NCBI GenBank assembly: GCA_022747635.1
Contig: JAKTNV010000010.1
Location: 46,040,027-46,104,026 of the forward strand
Reading direction: 5' to 3'
Source: Hetaerina americana
Taxonomy: Eukaryota; Arthropoda; Insecta; Odonata; Calopterygidae
DNA length: 64,000 bases
Shown piece after piece: positions 1-12,879 of the stretch. The notes under the pieces are model-generated. The model was not told the origin of the DNA, did not search any database, and was given only the letters and a program-made list of their open reading frames with translations. The translations under genes and the position numbers were made by a program. How positions within the stretch are numbered: position 1 is the first letter of the stretch; each line of letters starts with the position of its first letter.

Positions 1-429
1 AGGCCTCTACGCCCATCAGGGCAAAATCAAACGCGTTAACAAACAAACACTAGTCATGGCTCAACCCCACCATCTTTGTGTCAGCTGTCAAGCATGATAC
101 CCGTTCTCTGGATGAATATGAACTCCCTTTGATATCATAGCTTGATTTTATTATGAATGCACTCGCATGCGAATTTTTACTACTTCCTTCTTTCATAATC
201 ATTCATTATCAGTAGCTGACGCCTCTTACATACGGCCTATAATTGTGAATTTAATAAGAACTGCAACGTCATTTACATTCCTTCATACATTATTAATGCT
301 TGGAGTTTGTTCCTTTCATTCCCTAAATTTGTTCTTTGGAAGGAATTTCGGAGAATATGCAACTCATTTTGAAAACGGTAAAGTGGGGCTCACCGCCAAA
401 CCTGACTATATATTATATTTATCGCGGGA
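1..429. other. Unassigned AT-rich sequence
   Basis: I see no recognisable gene, repeat or RNA here. The short open frames at 167-433 and 336-632 match no family and run into the pyrimidine-rich island that follows. Confidence 0.5.
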
Positions 430-1020
430 GTAATTTCTGTCGAAATTCTTCCTCCGGTACCCTCCCCCACCCATCCGGTCACATTCCACTGAACCCCTCC
501 CCGTCGCTCTATTCTACCCGATACCCCTCGACATCCAACTCTCCCTCCCAACGCCTCCCCCTCACAATTCACACCCCTTTTACACGCTCATCTTTTCTCT
601 ACCCTCCACTTCCACGAAACCACCAACCGTGAGTCCCTCCCACTAGACCACTTCCCACTCCACCACACGCCAACCCCCTCCACCTCGACTCTCCTCCTTC
701 CCCACACACCAACGTTGCCCTTCCCTTCCCTCTCTTCGCACCCCCTCAACCTTCACCCCAACCCGCCTTTGCCTTAGCACGGCGCCGTTGACGCCGCTGC
801 GTTGGAATACAAATCGCTGTATTCCGGGCAAATTCAGATGATGCGGGGGAGGAGTGAGGTCGGGGAAATGGTAGGGGGCGAGACGACGAAGGTGGATGGT
901 TGGGGTACCCGCCGTGGTCCGGGGGCATGCGTGCGTGGGAGGAAAGGGATGGTTGGGATTTGTTTGGGGGAGGGGGATCGAAACCCCACGGCTCACACTC
1001 TTGGGAGAGGGTAGGGAGAG
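430..1020. other. GC-rich island 1, C-rich then G-rich
   Basis: The plus strand is strongly C/T-rich from about 430 to 790 (runs of CCTCCC and CCACC) and then G/A-rich from about 825 to 1015, so strand skew switches near 800 around a short CpG-containing stretch. Open frames on both strands follow from the biased composition, which lacks stop codons, and resemble no known protein. It could be a CpG-island-like promoter or an old element terminus. No TATA box, Initiator or splice structure supports a gene call. Confidence 0.6.
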
Positions 1021-3936
1021 ATGGAAAAAATGGCAAAGATGGAGCGTGCCTGTCTAACGAGAGCGTGCCGGTCGGATAGATGTCTGCCAAGCCTACGAAT
1101 TATTTCCCGGCGTGATCGAAACACGCCACTCACTCTCTTGTTTCGAGGAGAAAAAAGCATCAGCACACCTTTCGACATTTTTTTTGGATGTGCGTCCAAC
1201 GCACTGTAAACACGTCGAATGTGGATTGTTCCGTGAAAGAGTCATGTGTGCTAATGCAATTTCCGTCGGTATGATAAATATCGCTAAGTCACACATCTTC
1301 GTTTGCTCCTTTTTGATAATTAACTGGCAGCGAGCCATGGGATGAAAGAGACGGGACAGGCTGAGTAGTCCTCTAGTAAAATTCAATTTTTATGGAATAT
1401 GAAATCCGTCAAAGAGCTACCTAATCCTGCCATCGAGTTAAGATATCGTGGTGGTTTGCTCTAAGGGAATCCTGCGAAATCCGTATGTCGTGAATAGCGA
1501 AGTATGTCGTGAATACTCTAACATGATTAACTGAAATGGATATTTACTACAAGAATATCTTTTCTTTCAAATTTTTCATATTCGAACCTCCATGGCCAAC
1601 TTCGGGGATCCTAATATTATTCATCTTGAAATATATGTATTTGAATTTAAAAATGTATTTATAAGTATTTAAATTTGCATTAATGCTGAACGCCTGGAAA
1701 AACTTAGAAAGAGCTTAGCTTAACAGAAAACCTCTCGATTTCTGGCCGGCTGTACGAAAGGAGAAGGGAAATCTATTGAAGAGGAAGCACGGGGAAGGAT
1801 TCAGGTGAGTAAGGGAGGCGGGTGGGAAAGCGAACGAGGAAGGTTGTATCAGAGGTAGAAGGAGGGGTTTTAAGGGCATCTTATTAATATTCTCTTCTTG
1901 CGGATGTCGAATGTGGCCCTTTACTGATGCAAATGGGAGCGGGTACCCAAGGTGCTACACTTTGCGGTAGTCACGTGAAATTCGGGGAGGCAATGGGTAC
2001 CGCCGTGGCAACATCGGGAGCTCAGTTTAAAGCATCGTGGAAAGCCTTTCCTCTATCCCCCAAGGAAATAATAGGGACGGGGTGAAAAGCTATTTCCAAA
2101 AGCAACGGAAAGGTAGTTTCCTCCTATGGAAACACATCACTGGAACGCATGAGCGTGAAATGCAGAAGAAGAAGAGAGCCGGGAAATTTCCGTCCAGACC
2201 TCTGGCCACTATGCACTGCACCCGAAAATGTTCCCATTATAATTTAATGCCTTGGAGTTAAAAATCTTATTTGAAGCTCACAGTTCACAGCGCTGATTTA
2301 AAATAACTTTCCTTCCTCATCCTTATATAATGTGGAGAATTGACGGCAATATAAGTGTATATGTCATTGATTGGCTACGGGAAAAAATTTCGTTACTCAA
2401 TCGTTTCAAATGAAAAAAAACCTAAAAGCTAATACGAGGTTTTTATTCAAGTTTTAATTGATACTAACGTTTCTGAAAAAGTAATCACACCAGGAAGTTT
2501 AAACTTCTATTTCTTTAAAACAAAAAATTCTTATGAAACTTTGCATTTTCGACAACGCTGACCCCATGATTCTATGACCACGGAGAATGAATGCTTTAAC
2601 TTTGCCCACTGGTAAAACCACTTGAACTTTGAACTATTCCATCCACGAAAGCATATTTATGGCATTCTTAACACCATTATAGCTTGCCTCAAAATGTTGA
2701 TGAATTTCCATTGAGGTGAGACTCGAAAGTGAAATCGGGTTACCACACGCTGTTCTTCTCCATCTTGCGGCCTATTTTTGAGTATTGAAAACAGTTTATC
2801 ACTCTATATGAACCCTGTAAATTGTATGATTCAGATACCAAAGTCTCAAATTTATTAAAAGTGCGCACGTATATTAAGTGTCACTTCCCCGTACTTCCAC
2901 GTACACTTCCACGTATGTCAAGTTTTAATTCAGTCCACGATCGCATTTGGAAGCTTTCACCTATCATTTTCTTCTTCGATAAAATAAAAACGTTTTTCAC
3001 ATACAAGATTTTATATACTCTCACATGAGATTCCGTTTGACCTCAGTATTCACCTTTCAGTCACCATCGACGGTGAGTTGGAGTTAGTTAACCGGGGAGT
3101 ACGATTGAGTGGTAATTGTTCAACGTTGAAAGTGAAAATTAAAGCTGAGATAAGCCCAACTTTCTAGCAGCCGAATGAAAAATCTGGTGGGAATTAAAGA
3201 TTTCCTTGCATTCACATATTTAAGCCATGTTACTATGGTGTCCAATGACCTTCATGCTGCACGTCTTTACACAGAATATCAGCGAAAGTTACCACATTAA
3301 TTTAAAAAAAATGGTACAATGAATTTATACACATCTGCTATCTACCGACTGTATTTGTTGACATAATATTTCAATCAGGGTAGACCAGATTACAACGAAA
3401 AATTCCTTTGAAAATCTTATTTATATGATATATTAAATACATGAAAACATGACTAAGTATGTTGAATTAAAAAAACATTGTCGTCGAATATCTGCACCAG
3501 TGAAGACAAAATGAAATTTTCATTTAACATTTTAATCGGTTTACGTCATTAAAATTTCAGAATTGATAAAATGGGATCATTGTATATTGATTTTAATAAC
3601 CCCATTTTATTCCACTTAGAGCGCCTTTCCGTTCCGAGTTTCTATTATTAAAAGAGCTCTAAAAGGGCCAATATAAAAGCAAGTTGGGGATGTCCGATTG
3701 GAATTTAATTTCAAGCATTTTTAAGGTAAACATAAACGTACACTTTTTCCAACATACCTTTACAAATTTTTTGTGTGTAACTATATATATAGCAGAGAAA
3801 ATAAAAAAAATTAGAAAAAGTTTGTCCTGAAACGGACGGTAACCGTTTTTTGTCTTTTTCTTCTGCTGAAGGAAAATCATATGCATATGGGATCTCGATA
3901 TGCATCGATACATAAAGTTGTATATATATACGCAAT
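1021..3936. other. Unassigned AT-rich sequence
   Basis: No coding family or mobile element recognised. There are only small local repeats, such as a duplicated GTATGTCGTGAATA near 1482 and 1503, and a short repeat of CTTCCACGTA near 2890. Confidence 0.45.
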
Positions 3937-3944
3937 ATGTATGT

Positions 3945-3957
<13 letters not shown>

Positions 3958-3993
<36 letters not shown>

Positions 3994-4065
3994 GTACACA
4001 TTCATATATTATTATTTATAAATATATATATATATATTTATAAATAATAATATATGAATGTGTAC

Positions 4066-4101
<36 letters not shown>
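3958..4101. repeat. Near-perfect AT-rich palindrome inside (AT)n
   Basis: A long inverted repeat is centred at 4029/4030. Each arm has a unique core, including GTACACATTCATATATTA on the left and its exact complement on the right (the GTAC blocks are at 3994-3997 and 4062-4065). Each arm continues outward into (AT)n, giving about 72 bp per arm. The centre is itself (AT)n, so the whole block can fold into a hairpin or cruciform. The match of the unique core looks perfect. It adjoins the outer end of a Penelope-like terminus. Confidence 0.9.
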
Positions 4102-4109
<8 letters not shown>

Positions 4110-4262
4110 TACATAATTTCGTTGAAGTAACAGAGAAGTGTCGAATAAAAGACTCGGACAGCAGCAAACACTAAAGGAAGTCATAAAAGAACATTCACGC
4201 ATTATTCCTTTATTTCGACGGAACCGTCTTCCTCAGAAGAAAAAGTAGTATTACTTTAAAAA
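4110..4262 (-). mobile_element. Penelope-like element terminus (candidate)
   Basis: Read on the minus strand, this segment has CTGAGGA (4230-4236), a perfect 5-bp stem GACGG-TT-CCGTC (4217-4228) and GAAAT, followed by an AATAAAGG stretch and a tail that passes into TATG/TG repeats. The arrangement resembles the hammerhead-like termini of Penelope-like retroelements and the better supported terminus at 29.8/30.3 kb. No GIY-YIG or reverse transcriptase coding was recognised next to it. The family assignment rests on this motif layout only. Confidence 0.35.
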
Positions 4263-7200
4263 TATATGAATATATGATATGATTTCTCCGGTGTGTACGG
4301 ATCCTAAAAGAACAATAGCTTTATCGGCAAATATATTGGAAATCCCAAAATAAGTGAGGTAGTTGAAAAGTCACTAGCACCGTAAAGATGAGCCGTTGGG
4401 CAAATTTTGGCCTCCCAACTACCAGGTAAAACAACGTCCTCAAAAGTGCGGCCGTTTCTGTTTCCGTATTTGTCCGAGAGTAATTCAAACCTTTTCTGTC
4501 TCCCTCGCAGATTCTTGAGGGGATGAAGGCAGGTGTTACCCTCGCTCTCTTGTTTTTACTTCCAGGAAAAGGAACCTTTTTTGCCGCAAAATTCCTCCCA
4601 CGAGTGTTGTAATGTGTGCACCTGATCAGGAAAATAAATGAAAAATCTATTCAGTATTGAAAACTCAGACGATCACATTTCTTCTGAAAATAAAATAACA
4701 GTGTAGTATTTCCAGAGAAAACAAATTCTAATTCACAATGTTGAAAGAAAAACGGTCATTATTGCCATACGTTAGCCTTCAGTTTATCCACTTCTTCCTG
4801 AATATCGTTTCATATTTAGGAGAAATATAATAAAATACCTACGTGTAAAAAATACTACACTATTGTAATAAATGTATTGTGTGGAATATGAAATGAACGT
4901 CTCAGAGTATTTTTAGTGCAAAATTATGATAAGTTCAATAGTGCAGTAAATGTTATCAAAGCTTCAACGATTACCACTTAATATCAAATGCTGTGACAAA
5001 AAAAAGCAAAAGAATATAAAGAGGCAATTTCTTGGTTCAACTGAATATCTGTGTGGTGCTACTTTGGACAGAAGATCTTTTTTGGAAATGAAAAAAAAGT
5101 ACGTGATGTTTTTTGTCGGAGGAGCACTTTTTAATGTGAGATGTGGTGAAATTATTTCACTACAATTTAAAAATAATTAAATGGTCATGCATTACGTACT
5201 AGATTGCTACTAAGAATGCAAAATTAATTTACAGGGGATTTTAAAAGAAAAACGGAAAACATTGTTAGCAACATTTGGATATAAAATGATACTCAATCAT
5301 ATTCTATGTAAATGACACACGTTGGTAAAATTTCTAAGTGGATTATTCAATTCAGAGTGATAGCACATTTTTGAATCGCATAATTAATCATGAAAAATTT
5401 GATTGTTATTAATGCATAATTTACAATATTAATTGATACAAGTGAGCAACTCATTATCTGTCGGTTTTGTTACTTGAAACGCGTGCAGTTCGTGTACTTC
5501 TTCATTAGATGATTAAAACGCTTCCCACGAAGGCATTTCTCCTCTTTTTAGAATAGGAAATAAAAGCATGGGACCAAGACTGTTTTCATGAGAAGGATAA
5601 GGGGCACACTTTTCATTGTTTGTTTCATTGTTTCAATGTTTGACAAAAATATTGTGAATGTAAGGATTTGTATGGTGTTCATGCAGCATTCAACCGTTTA
5701 CTGCGAAATATGCAATTTTATAACAACGGATGTAACAAACGACGAAGCATTTTAACTTTGCTTTCATCTCAACAGATCGTCAACCGAGGCCTGTGTAATG
5801 TTCTAAAAGATACTTATTTGGGACCTATTCTTTACTTAAGCAAAGATAGAAAATAGTTTCAAATTTAAAAGGAGAAGAAAAATGAATTTCAAAAGAAGGT
5901 GGACCCGGAGCTCCAGTCACTGCTCTTACGGAAGTAAACATTTACACAGCTTCTGTCATTATAAGAGAAAATTGTCCAATAGTGTTCCATAGAATTCAAG
6001 TAAGGATTGAGAAAAGCTTTTGTAAAACACACCGAGGAATCTTGGTAAAAAAATAATTCCTTTCTATACTCTTATCTAGCTCCATGTGGCCTTTTCCTGT
6101 CCTTAATTGTGATGAATCACAATCATGATAGGTTTTCCATCATTAAAAGCAGGTGGAGGCAAGATGAACATGCTTCAACTTGCAACGACTGCCGCTATAT
6201 AATCAAATTAAAATTTGTCAAAATAATATTTTCAATAATGTACGTTACAATTTAAACTAACGACATCATGTGAAATTGAATTTTTGCATAGTAAAATATG
6301 GGAAAAAAATTTATAACTCATCTTTATTGAACAGCCTCTATGTATAGTAAATATTTGTGTAAAGGCTAATACGATTCTTCCTCTTCTTTTGTCTGAAACG
6401 AACATTTCCTATTCTATTTTCCAGCCTTCCCCATCTTCCTCGGTTAATGTCTATTCAGCCGGGGGAGGTTAAAATCGTTAAATACTGAATTATAGATTGT
6501 TACAAATAACTAATTTTCGGAGTCTGGAAATCATTTCCCCGGCGAAAAATTACCACCGCCACCTGTCACGATCAATGTTATCTCCTTGTCTCTACGGCTT
6601 AACTTTGGAATGATTTGACATCAATGCACATGTTTTAAAAGCCAAATCAATCGGACGGTTTAACTTGCTTAATGCATTGTCTCAAAATGACAGTTTAAAA
6701 GCTTTCTGACAGGTTGGCAGATAAGTTAAAATCACAAATATTCGTAGGTACTGATCCCATACAAAATATCAATGAAACGTAGGAAATAATTGCCATACAT
6801 ATCAAATACGGAAATATACCGTGATTATGTGCAACATTTCTAAATTTGATTAATAATTTATTTAGCAAATGATAAGTTGGATGATAGGTTTTTGATTTAT
6901 TTCCATTATAAACGACAAGTTATCATATTATGTTGGCATATTCTTGTCTCTCACTTTTGAAGTGCTCAACTTGTTAACCTAATAGAGCTTATATCTTTAA
7001 ACAATGAATTACTGAAAACGAAATTGATGTAAGCTAAATTAAACCATCTCTCCATTAATAAAATTTGAATAACAGGCATTTAACATAATTTATTCGAGAA
7101 AGTAAGAGTATTTTGCATAATAGAAGAATTATTTCATTGGAAAACTGGAGTAAAATATCTTAGGCAAGTATTGCGAAAATCTTTCGGCTAAAATTTATGA

Positions 7201-7900
7201 ACATAAGTGCATTCATAATGCTTATTTTGCATGAGCAAGAAATCTTATATCTTTATTCTCCAATTCTTAAATGAAAGTGTAGACTTGTAGAAAATCCTTT
7301 CTTGTGATCTGCATTCAGTGAGGCAGCTATAAAGCTGTACCCAACTTCTACCTTTGAAGTCTTTCTTCTCAAGAACGTCCTGCGAGTTACCAAGTGTCTT
7401 TGCTTTCTCTGACAACAATTTTGTATCAGCTTGAAGGTTGCATGAATATGGTAGATACTTTAATTTTCCTTTTGCTTTTATTTTAAATTTAATTAGCAAA
7501 ATCTTAGATTAGGTTCCCGCCTCCTGAATTCCTTTGTGTTTTTTACTTTTACAGTTTTCTTCCCTGATTTTTTTCTTGCTGGCTGAAGGCTAGAACACGT
7601 AGAAAGCACGAAGATCTAAAGTAGGAAATATTCTTTGAGAAGGAAACATTAAGTGGGACTTGGGGGAAGCACGATTAATTTCACACATAATTATAGTAGT
7701 TTTTCGATTCCGGTAAAAACAAACCTTTCACCACCACACCACCGGTGATTCATTTATTTCGTCAACATCAGAAAAAGCCAATAATATTGGGAAAATTAAT
7801 AAAAGATGATGGCTTCAGAATTATATTTGTGAAGTGAGATTTTGTGATCTTCAGAAATTCGCAATACCACAAAAAAGTCGGTCGATTAGGGAAGAATCTC
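4263..7900. other. Unassigned AT-rich sequence
   Basis: I see no supported gene. Two minus-strand frames between about 4380 and 4620 stay open for roughly 70-80 codons but lack a family match. The frame at 7245-7499 (minus, 84 codons) is likewise unrecognised. Confidence 0.4.
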
Positions 7901-7919
7901 ACGCTGGAGGAATGCTCGA

Positions 7920-9040
7920 AGACTTCCTCGACTGAGGAACATAACCAGGGGCGGACCGATGCAAGTCTAAACGACGCGGGTCGGGAGGACCGACCGTCCG
8001 TAATCCGATTGTTGAGAACATGCTCGAACGGCGCTCAACTCCCTCCGTGGTACGTACAACCTCGGACTGTCGTGCTCCCCGGCTTATAATTAGCTCATGC
8101 TCCGCATTCCTCCGTCCTCCTACCTCGGGCCTGTGGGCTCCGCCGCCCTCTCCCAATGCACTTCAAAACCGTATTCCTCTCCGACCCGCACACGCATTCC
8201 GCCGCTACCGAACGACGAGCCCCGGCAGGCGCGCCCTTCCTCGACCCCTCCTCGCTCCCTCCACCGAATTAGTTCTCTATCCCTTTCACCCCCGGGAGAG
8301 AACCACTCGCGATCGTCTAAACCCACCCCTCTTGCAGCCAGAGTTCCCCTTTTTCCCTCCCCTTCGTTTTCCGGACGAACGGAGACGGAGCGGTGAGGCG
8401 GATAAGGAGGTGGGTGGGAGTGAGAGGACGGTGTGCGTAGGAGGAAAGATAGGAAGAAAGAAGAAGATTTCGAGGCTCTTGCCTTTCTGTTCCCCAAACC
8501 TCCAAAACCCTTCTCCCTCCCGCGCACCAATTCTCAATCAAATATTCATACCCCGCATTTAGGTCGCACCATGCCGCGCGTTTTACAAACCCCTCCCCCT
8601 TCCGCCTAAACCCTTTTTCCCCCATACGCTACTCTTTCCTCCATCGCCCACCGCCGTCAAACCATCACCCTTTCCTTTCATTCCTCTCCCCTCCCACCCC
8701 TCACTCATCCAGACTCCAAAAACATTCCCCGCGCTCCCGCCGCGTCTCCCCTTTTCACGGCCAACATCTTCCTTCTGCCTTCCTTTCTCTCTCCTCATCG
8801 CATCCTTTGCTGAATTCCAAAGCCAATCCTATGGCACAGATTAGAAGTCAATTGGGACAGGCGGTGGCGTTGGATGAGGGGGATGGAACGAGGGCTAAGG
8901 GGGAGTTTAAGGGGAGACAGTTGTGTGGTGGGACGGATGAGAATGGGGGAGGAGGAACAAAAGGATTTTGAAGGGGCGTTGCGGGGAGGGACGTATGGGA
9001 AGGGGACAAAATTGCAGAAGGAGTGAGGTCGGCTGGCGTG
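7920..9040. other. GC-rich island 2, C-rich then G-rich
   Basis: CpG-containing sequence at about 7930-8060 leads into a C/T-rich tract (8100-8810, broken by a short purine block at 8385-8460) and then a G/A-rich tract (8865-9015). The skew pattern is the same as in island 1. Open frames of up to 180 codons (8020-8562 plus, 8120-8530 minus) overlap on both strands and are low-complexity Pro/Ser/Arg products of composition, so I do not call them genes. A TATA-like CTTATAATTAG lies near 8083. Confidence 0.6.
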
Positions 9041-11005
9041 CCCTACTTTGCATTCCTTACTTCTTATACGGGGCCTTTGTGATATTCCATTTCCAATTTC
9101 GTACCTATGGTTAAAGAGAAAAATGTTTTAATGTTTACCTCGCTTTTATATAAGTATATGACCAAACAACCGCAAGAAAACTATTCTTGTAATGCTGGTC
9201 TCTCATTGCTTTGACTTTTTGTATTTGTGGCAAAAAAACCGACGCAATACAAATGGTAGGTGATTAATAGATTTCGAGTATGTTGAAGTCCCTTCCCGTC
9301 TCAAGGAATGATATTAAGAAACATTCGTAGGGCAAGGAAATCGAGTGCTCTTGCTTTTAAATTGGTGATTGTCATTCACATCTCTCTCGATCATTTTCAT
9401 CACTGATTGAAGTACTTCCATAGTGAGACGGCTACGGATGAACAAAGTAAAATCAGGCTAAGCGCGAAATGCTGAACTCTATGGAGCGATCCATACCATA
9501 AGCGTCAGCTATACTATGTGCTAAATGTTTTAAGAGGAAATGATCTTCATAATCTGGTAAACCTTTAAAATATTAGAGTAAATTAACACACATGATAATG
9601 ATACTTCCGAATTTTTTATCACTGAGCAAAACTCGAGATATAAATATCCTTTATGTGGTGTTCTATCATCGTGGTGGAGTCGCCTGTCATATTCAATTAC
9701 TATCAAACTAAAAAACAACATTTCGATCTGCATATGTTAAAAATAAGCCAATACATTGTCAAATAGAATAGAAACTTCCTTACTTCATCTTTCCTGCCTT
9801 TTTCTCCGAGGTTTTTGTAAAGGGAGGATGGAGATAGGCGTTGTTGACGGAATTTTCTAAACAGTGTTGTATGAGTGGAAATAAATAAACATAAATTTGT
9901 ACGCATATATGTATATTGATCAAAAACTAATTGAAACACAGATGCACATAGAAAAGACACTCACGAATATGTTTGACACGTATATACGTGCGTGTGTATT
10001 TACTCACACACGAGTGTCTCCTTCGAACAGTTTTTCCCTCATCCCATGTAATGGTGCGGATCAATATTCAACCGAGCTCTCCTAAAGAAGCCTCGGCTCT
10101 TTGAGAAAACTTTTCACGCGAGAGGACTCTGGTAACATTGTAAAATGCACATGGAAAGCATTTTACGGAATGTGAGCATGCGTTAGATGAGTGGTACGAT
10201 AATAATCCGAGGAAGTCAACCTTATGAATGCATGTTAAGTTTATGTATACACCATGTAGATATTCGGTTCCTATTAAATCGGTTGGTATTGAACATTTGA
10301 AGTTAATTTTGGCCAAATATATGTGAAAATATGCATCGTAATGATATAAAAGTTTGAAGAAAATTTCAATATCAAGGCATCGCCAGTCCTCTGGATATAC
10401 CCACCATTCCCTGAAACATGTTTTTTACTATTTACGTACATCAATGATCGACATTGGAAATCCACTGTTGCACAGCTTTAGGTGTGTTGCCGGATAGCAT
10501 AAGAGGGACATGGAACGTAGGGGTTAATTTTGTTGAAGGGTCGCATTAGGTGTTAAATTTTGAAGTATGAAATCTTTGAAGGGTGAAAGTAGAGCAACGG
10601 AATTATAAATGAAAACAGACATTTTGTTAGGATATCAAACGAATGAAATGGTCATATTTAAGAAGAAAAATAGAACTTCAAACGTATTCTTCCGTCCATC
10701 ATTTCTCTTTTATTGTTGTTACAAATATCTATTCGATTATTAGTATATATCTGTGCAAATAATTTTTTACAATCCTTCTATAAAAAAATTATATATTTCA
10801 CTTTTTCAAAAGCCCTGTGAATTGCGAAAGTGTTCGCCACTTCTGTTACATTATTGAAATTATTAATTTTCAGAGGAAGAAAAGGCTTATCAGGAATTTA
10901 GCCAAGGAATGGACGCCAAAAACATTAATCGCTGAGGGTAAAAATTTTGATTCTTAGAAGCCTCTCAAGCCCTTAAAAATACGTGCCATCAAACTTCAAA
11001 TATAT
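9041..11005. other. Unassigned AT-rich sequence
   Basis: I see no gene or element. A small inverted motif of CGTGCGTGTG and CACACGAGTG occurs near 9986-10017. Confidence 0.45.
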
Positions 11006-11097
11006 CAATGCAACAATTTCAGAGTGTAAAAATCATTCACCTTGACAGGAATCCCAGTCAAGGCGAATGATTTGTACACTCCGAAATTGTTGCATTG
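11006..11097. repeat. 92-nt hairpin with 41-bp stems
   Basis: The arms at 11006-11046 and 11057-11097 are reverse complements with three mismatches over 41 positions, around a 10-nt loop (AGGAATCCCA). A transcript from either strand would fold into one long, nearly unbroken stem. It could be a foldback or MITE remnant, or a miRNA-precursor-like hairpin. ATTCGCCTTGAC from the arm also occurs near 43157, next to a tRNA-like sequence, which favours a repeat origin. Confidence 0.85.
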
Positions 11098-12879
11098 AAA
11101 TGCACATTAGCGGATGAGTCCGTTAAAAGCTACTGTTACGGCTTCTCCCGCAGTTTCTTTGGAAATTTACAAACATATCGATATAAGACTGGATATAATG
11201 TATTCGCCAAATTATGTATTATCCTCATGAGTAGATAAATTTATAAAATATCGGAACAGAAAATACTCTCCCATATTATTGACCATGTATTCATTTAATC
11301 TGGATACTAAAAATTTGCAATTTTATTTATAATACACTTCGTAAATTATTTTCATGGCGTTTACGATAAAACCTATTTTTAAATCACGAATTATCCTCCT
11401 TTTATCTAATGAAATGAAAATAAAATATCTTTCTAATGATTTAGCATTTAGATAAGGAATATATGTGTTCTGCCAAATTTTGGACTGAAGAGTTCTTGAA
11501 TCAAATGCAGAAGTTATTGGCAAAAACCAATAAAATACAACGAAAAAAATGAATGAATTTAAAAAAATCAATTATTTACCTATGTATATCTTAATTTATA
11601 ATAATATATCTGTAGATAATTGTCACTGTGGATGGACGAACTTGAAATTCATTTTTCTTCTTAAATGTGAAATACATTTTTTCCCTCAAGTTGAACACTA
11701 GGGTTGAGTGCTCTAATCAAATGAAAAAGAGAAATCTTAAGTGACAAACGAAGTATAAAAAATATTCGAAATTTATTTAAATATTTTCGAATTACTCTCC
11801 CGTTACCACTCACCATTCGACGCCGTAGGTGAATTTCATCCTTTTGACATGATCTTTGATTCACGTAAATTGGTGTACTTTTTGCTTTCAATGGTGTCCA
11901 GAAATTTTTATCCCACAACATGGGGCAAGTGCCATTATATCGTCACTTTGGTCTTTGATTTGAACAGATCGTGGATTTTTAACTTTACTTAACGTAAAAT
12001 ATACTTTTTTCACATTTCCCTTTATATTTCACCGTATATTTCATTACTCACACGAATTGAAACAGAACAAAGAATTGTAGCAATCGTCTATCTGAGAAAC
12101 TCTTATTGTAAAATAATGCGCCGAAGCAAGATCAATATCAAGTCTAAATGGCTTTGCTATTGGAATTAAAATCATATTTTTAGTTATTCGTTTTATTCCC
12201 TATTAAGTAAGCGTAGGAGACTCTGGATTATATTAAAATAAAATAAAACTAGTTTTATGAAAAGCAACCGGAAATTTTGGCTTATACAAAAAATACTGTA
12301 CATTGATTGTGCGCTAATGCATTAGATATTTAGTAGAGTAATAGTTTTCTTATGAATGTGATCCCTCGTATTGGTTATCTATTTCAAAAGGATTATATGT
12401 TACCTTTTTCATAACGTGGTGGTACACCACAGTCAAACAGGACGGACAATACATGTGAGGACGTAATGATGTACTTAAAGCATTGGGTTAAGCGACTAAC
12501 TGTCATTGGTAGTACCAATTTTTAAAAACTATTTTATTCCTATGTGATGCTCATTAATGTGATGGCAGATTAGATACAGGAGCGCAACATGCTCTCACTG
12601 TACACAATTAAAGATATGGATCTCACTTGGCACCCTCAAATCGTTCGCTGTCCATTTTATTCCACCGCGGTCTGCTACAGCCCACAGAAATTGAGTTCAC
12701 AGCCCAATTTGCCCATACGCCATCTTCACTCCTTCTCTCACCTTAAACTCCTTTGTTCTCCCCTTTGGCGTAATTTTTTTCTCTCCCACCCTACCGCTTG
12801 GAGCTGTCCGAACTCTCACAATTAAAGGTCAGTTAATGATATTAGTACGGAGTGGGGCCGCCATTCTTGACACATGACA
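11098..12879. other. Unassigned AT-rich sequence
   Basis: No family recognised. The open frames at 11323-11571 and 11661-11921 (minus) and 12589-12825 (plus) have no recognisable domain. Confidence 0.4.

Noticed and set aside
4380..4620. Two overlapping open minus-strand frames next to the Penelope-like terminus
   Set aside because: Neither matches a known domain. Being open in two frames at once suggests chance.
8020..8562. 180-codon open frame in GC island 2
   Set aside because: Same compositional explanation; overlapping open frames occur on the opposite strand.
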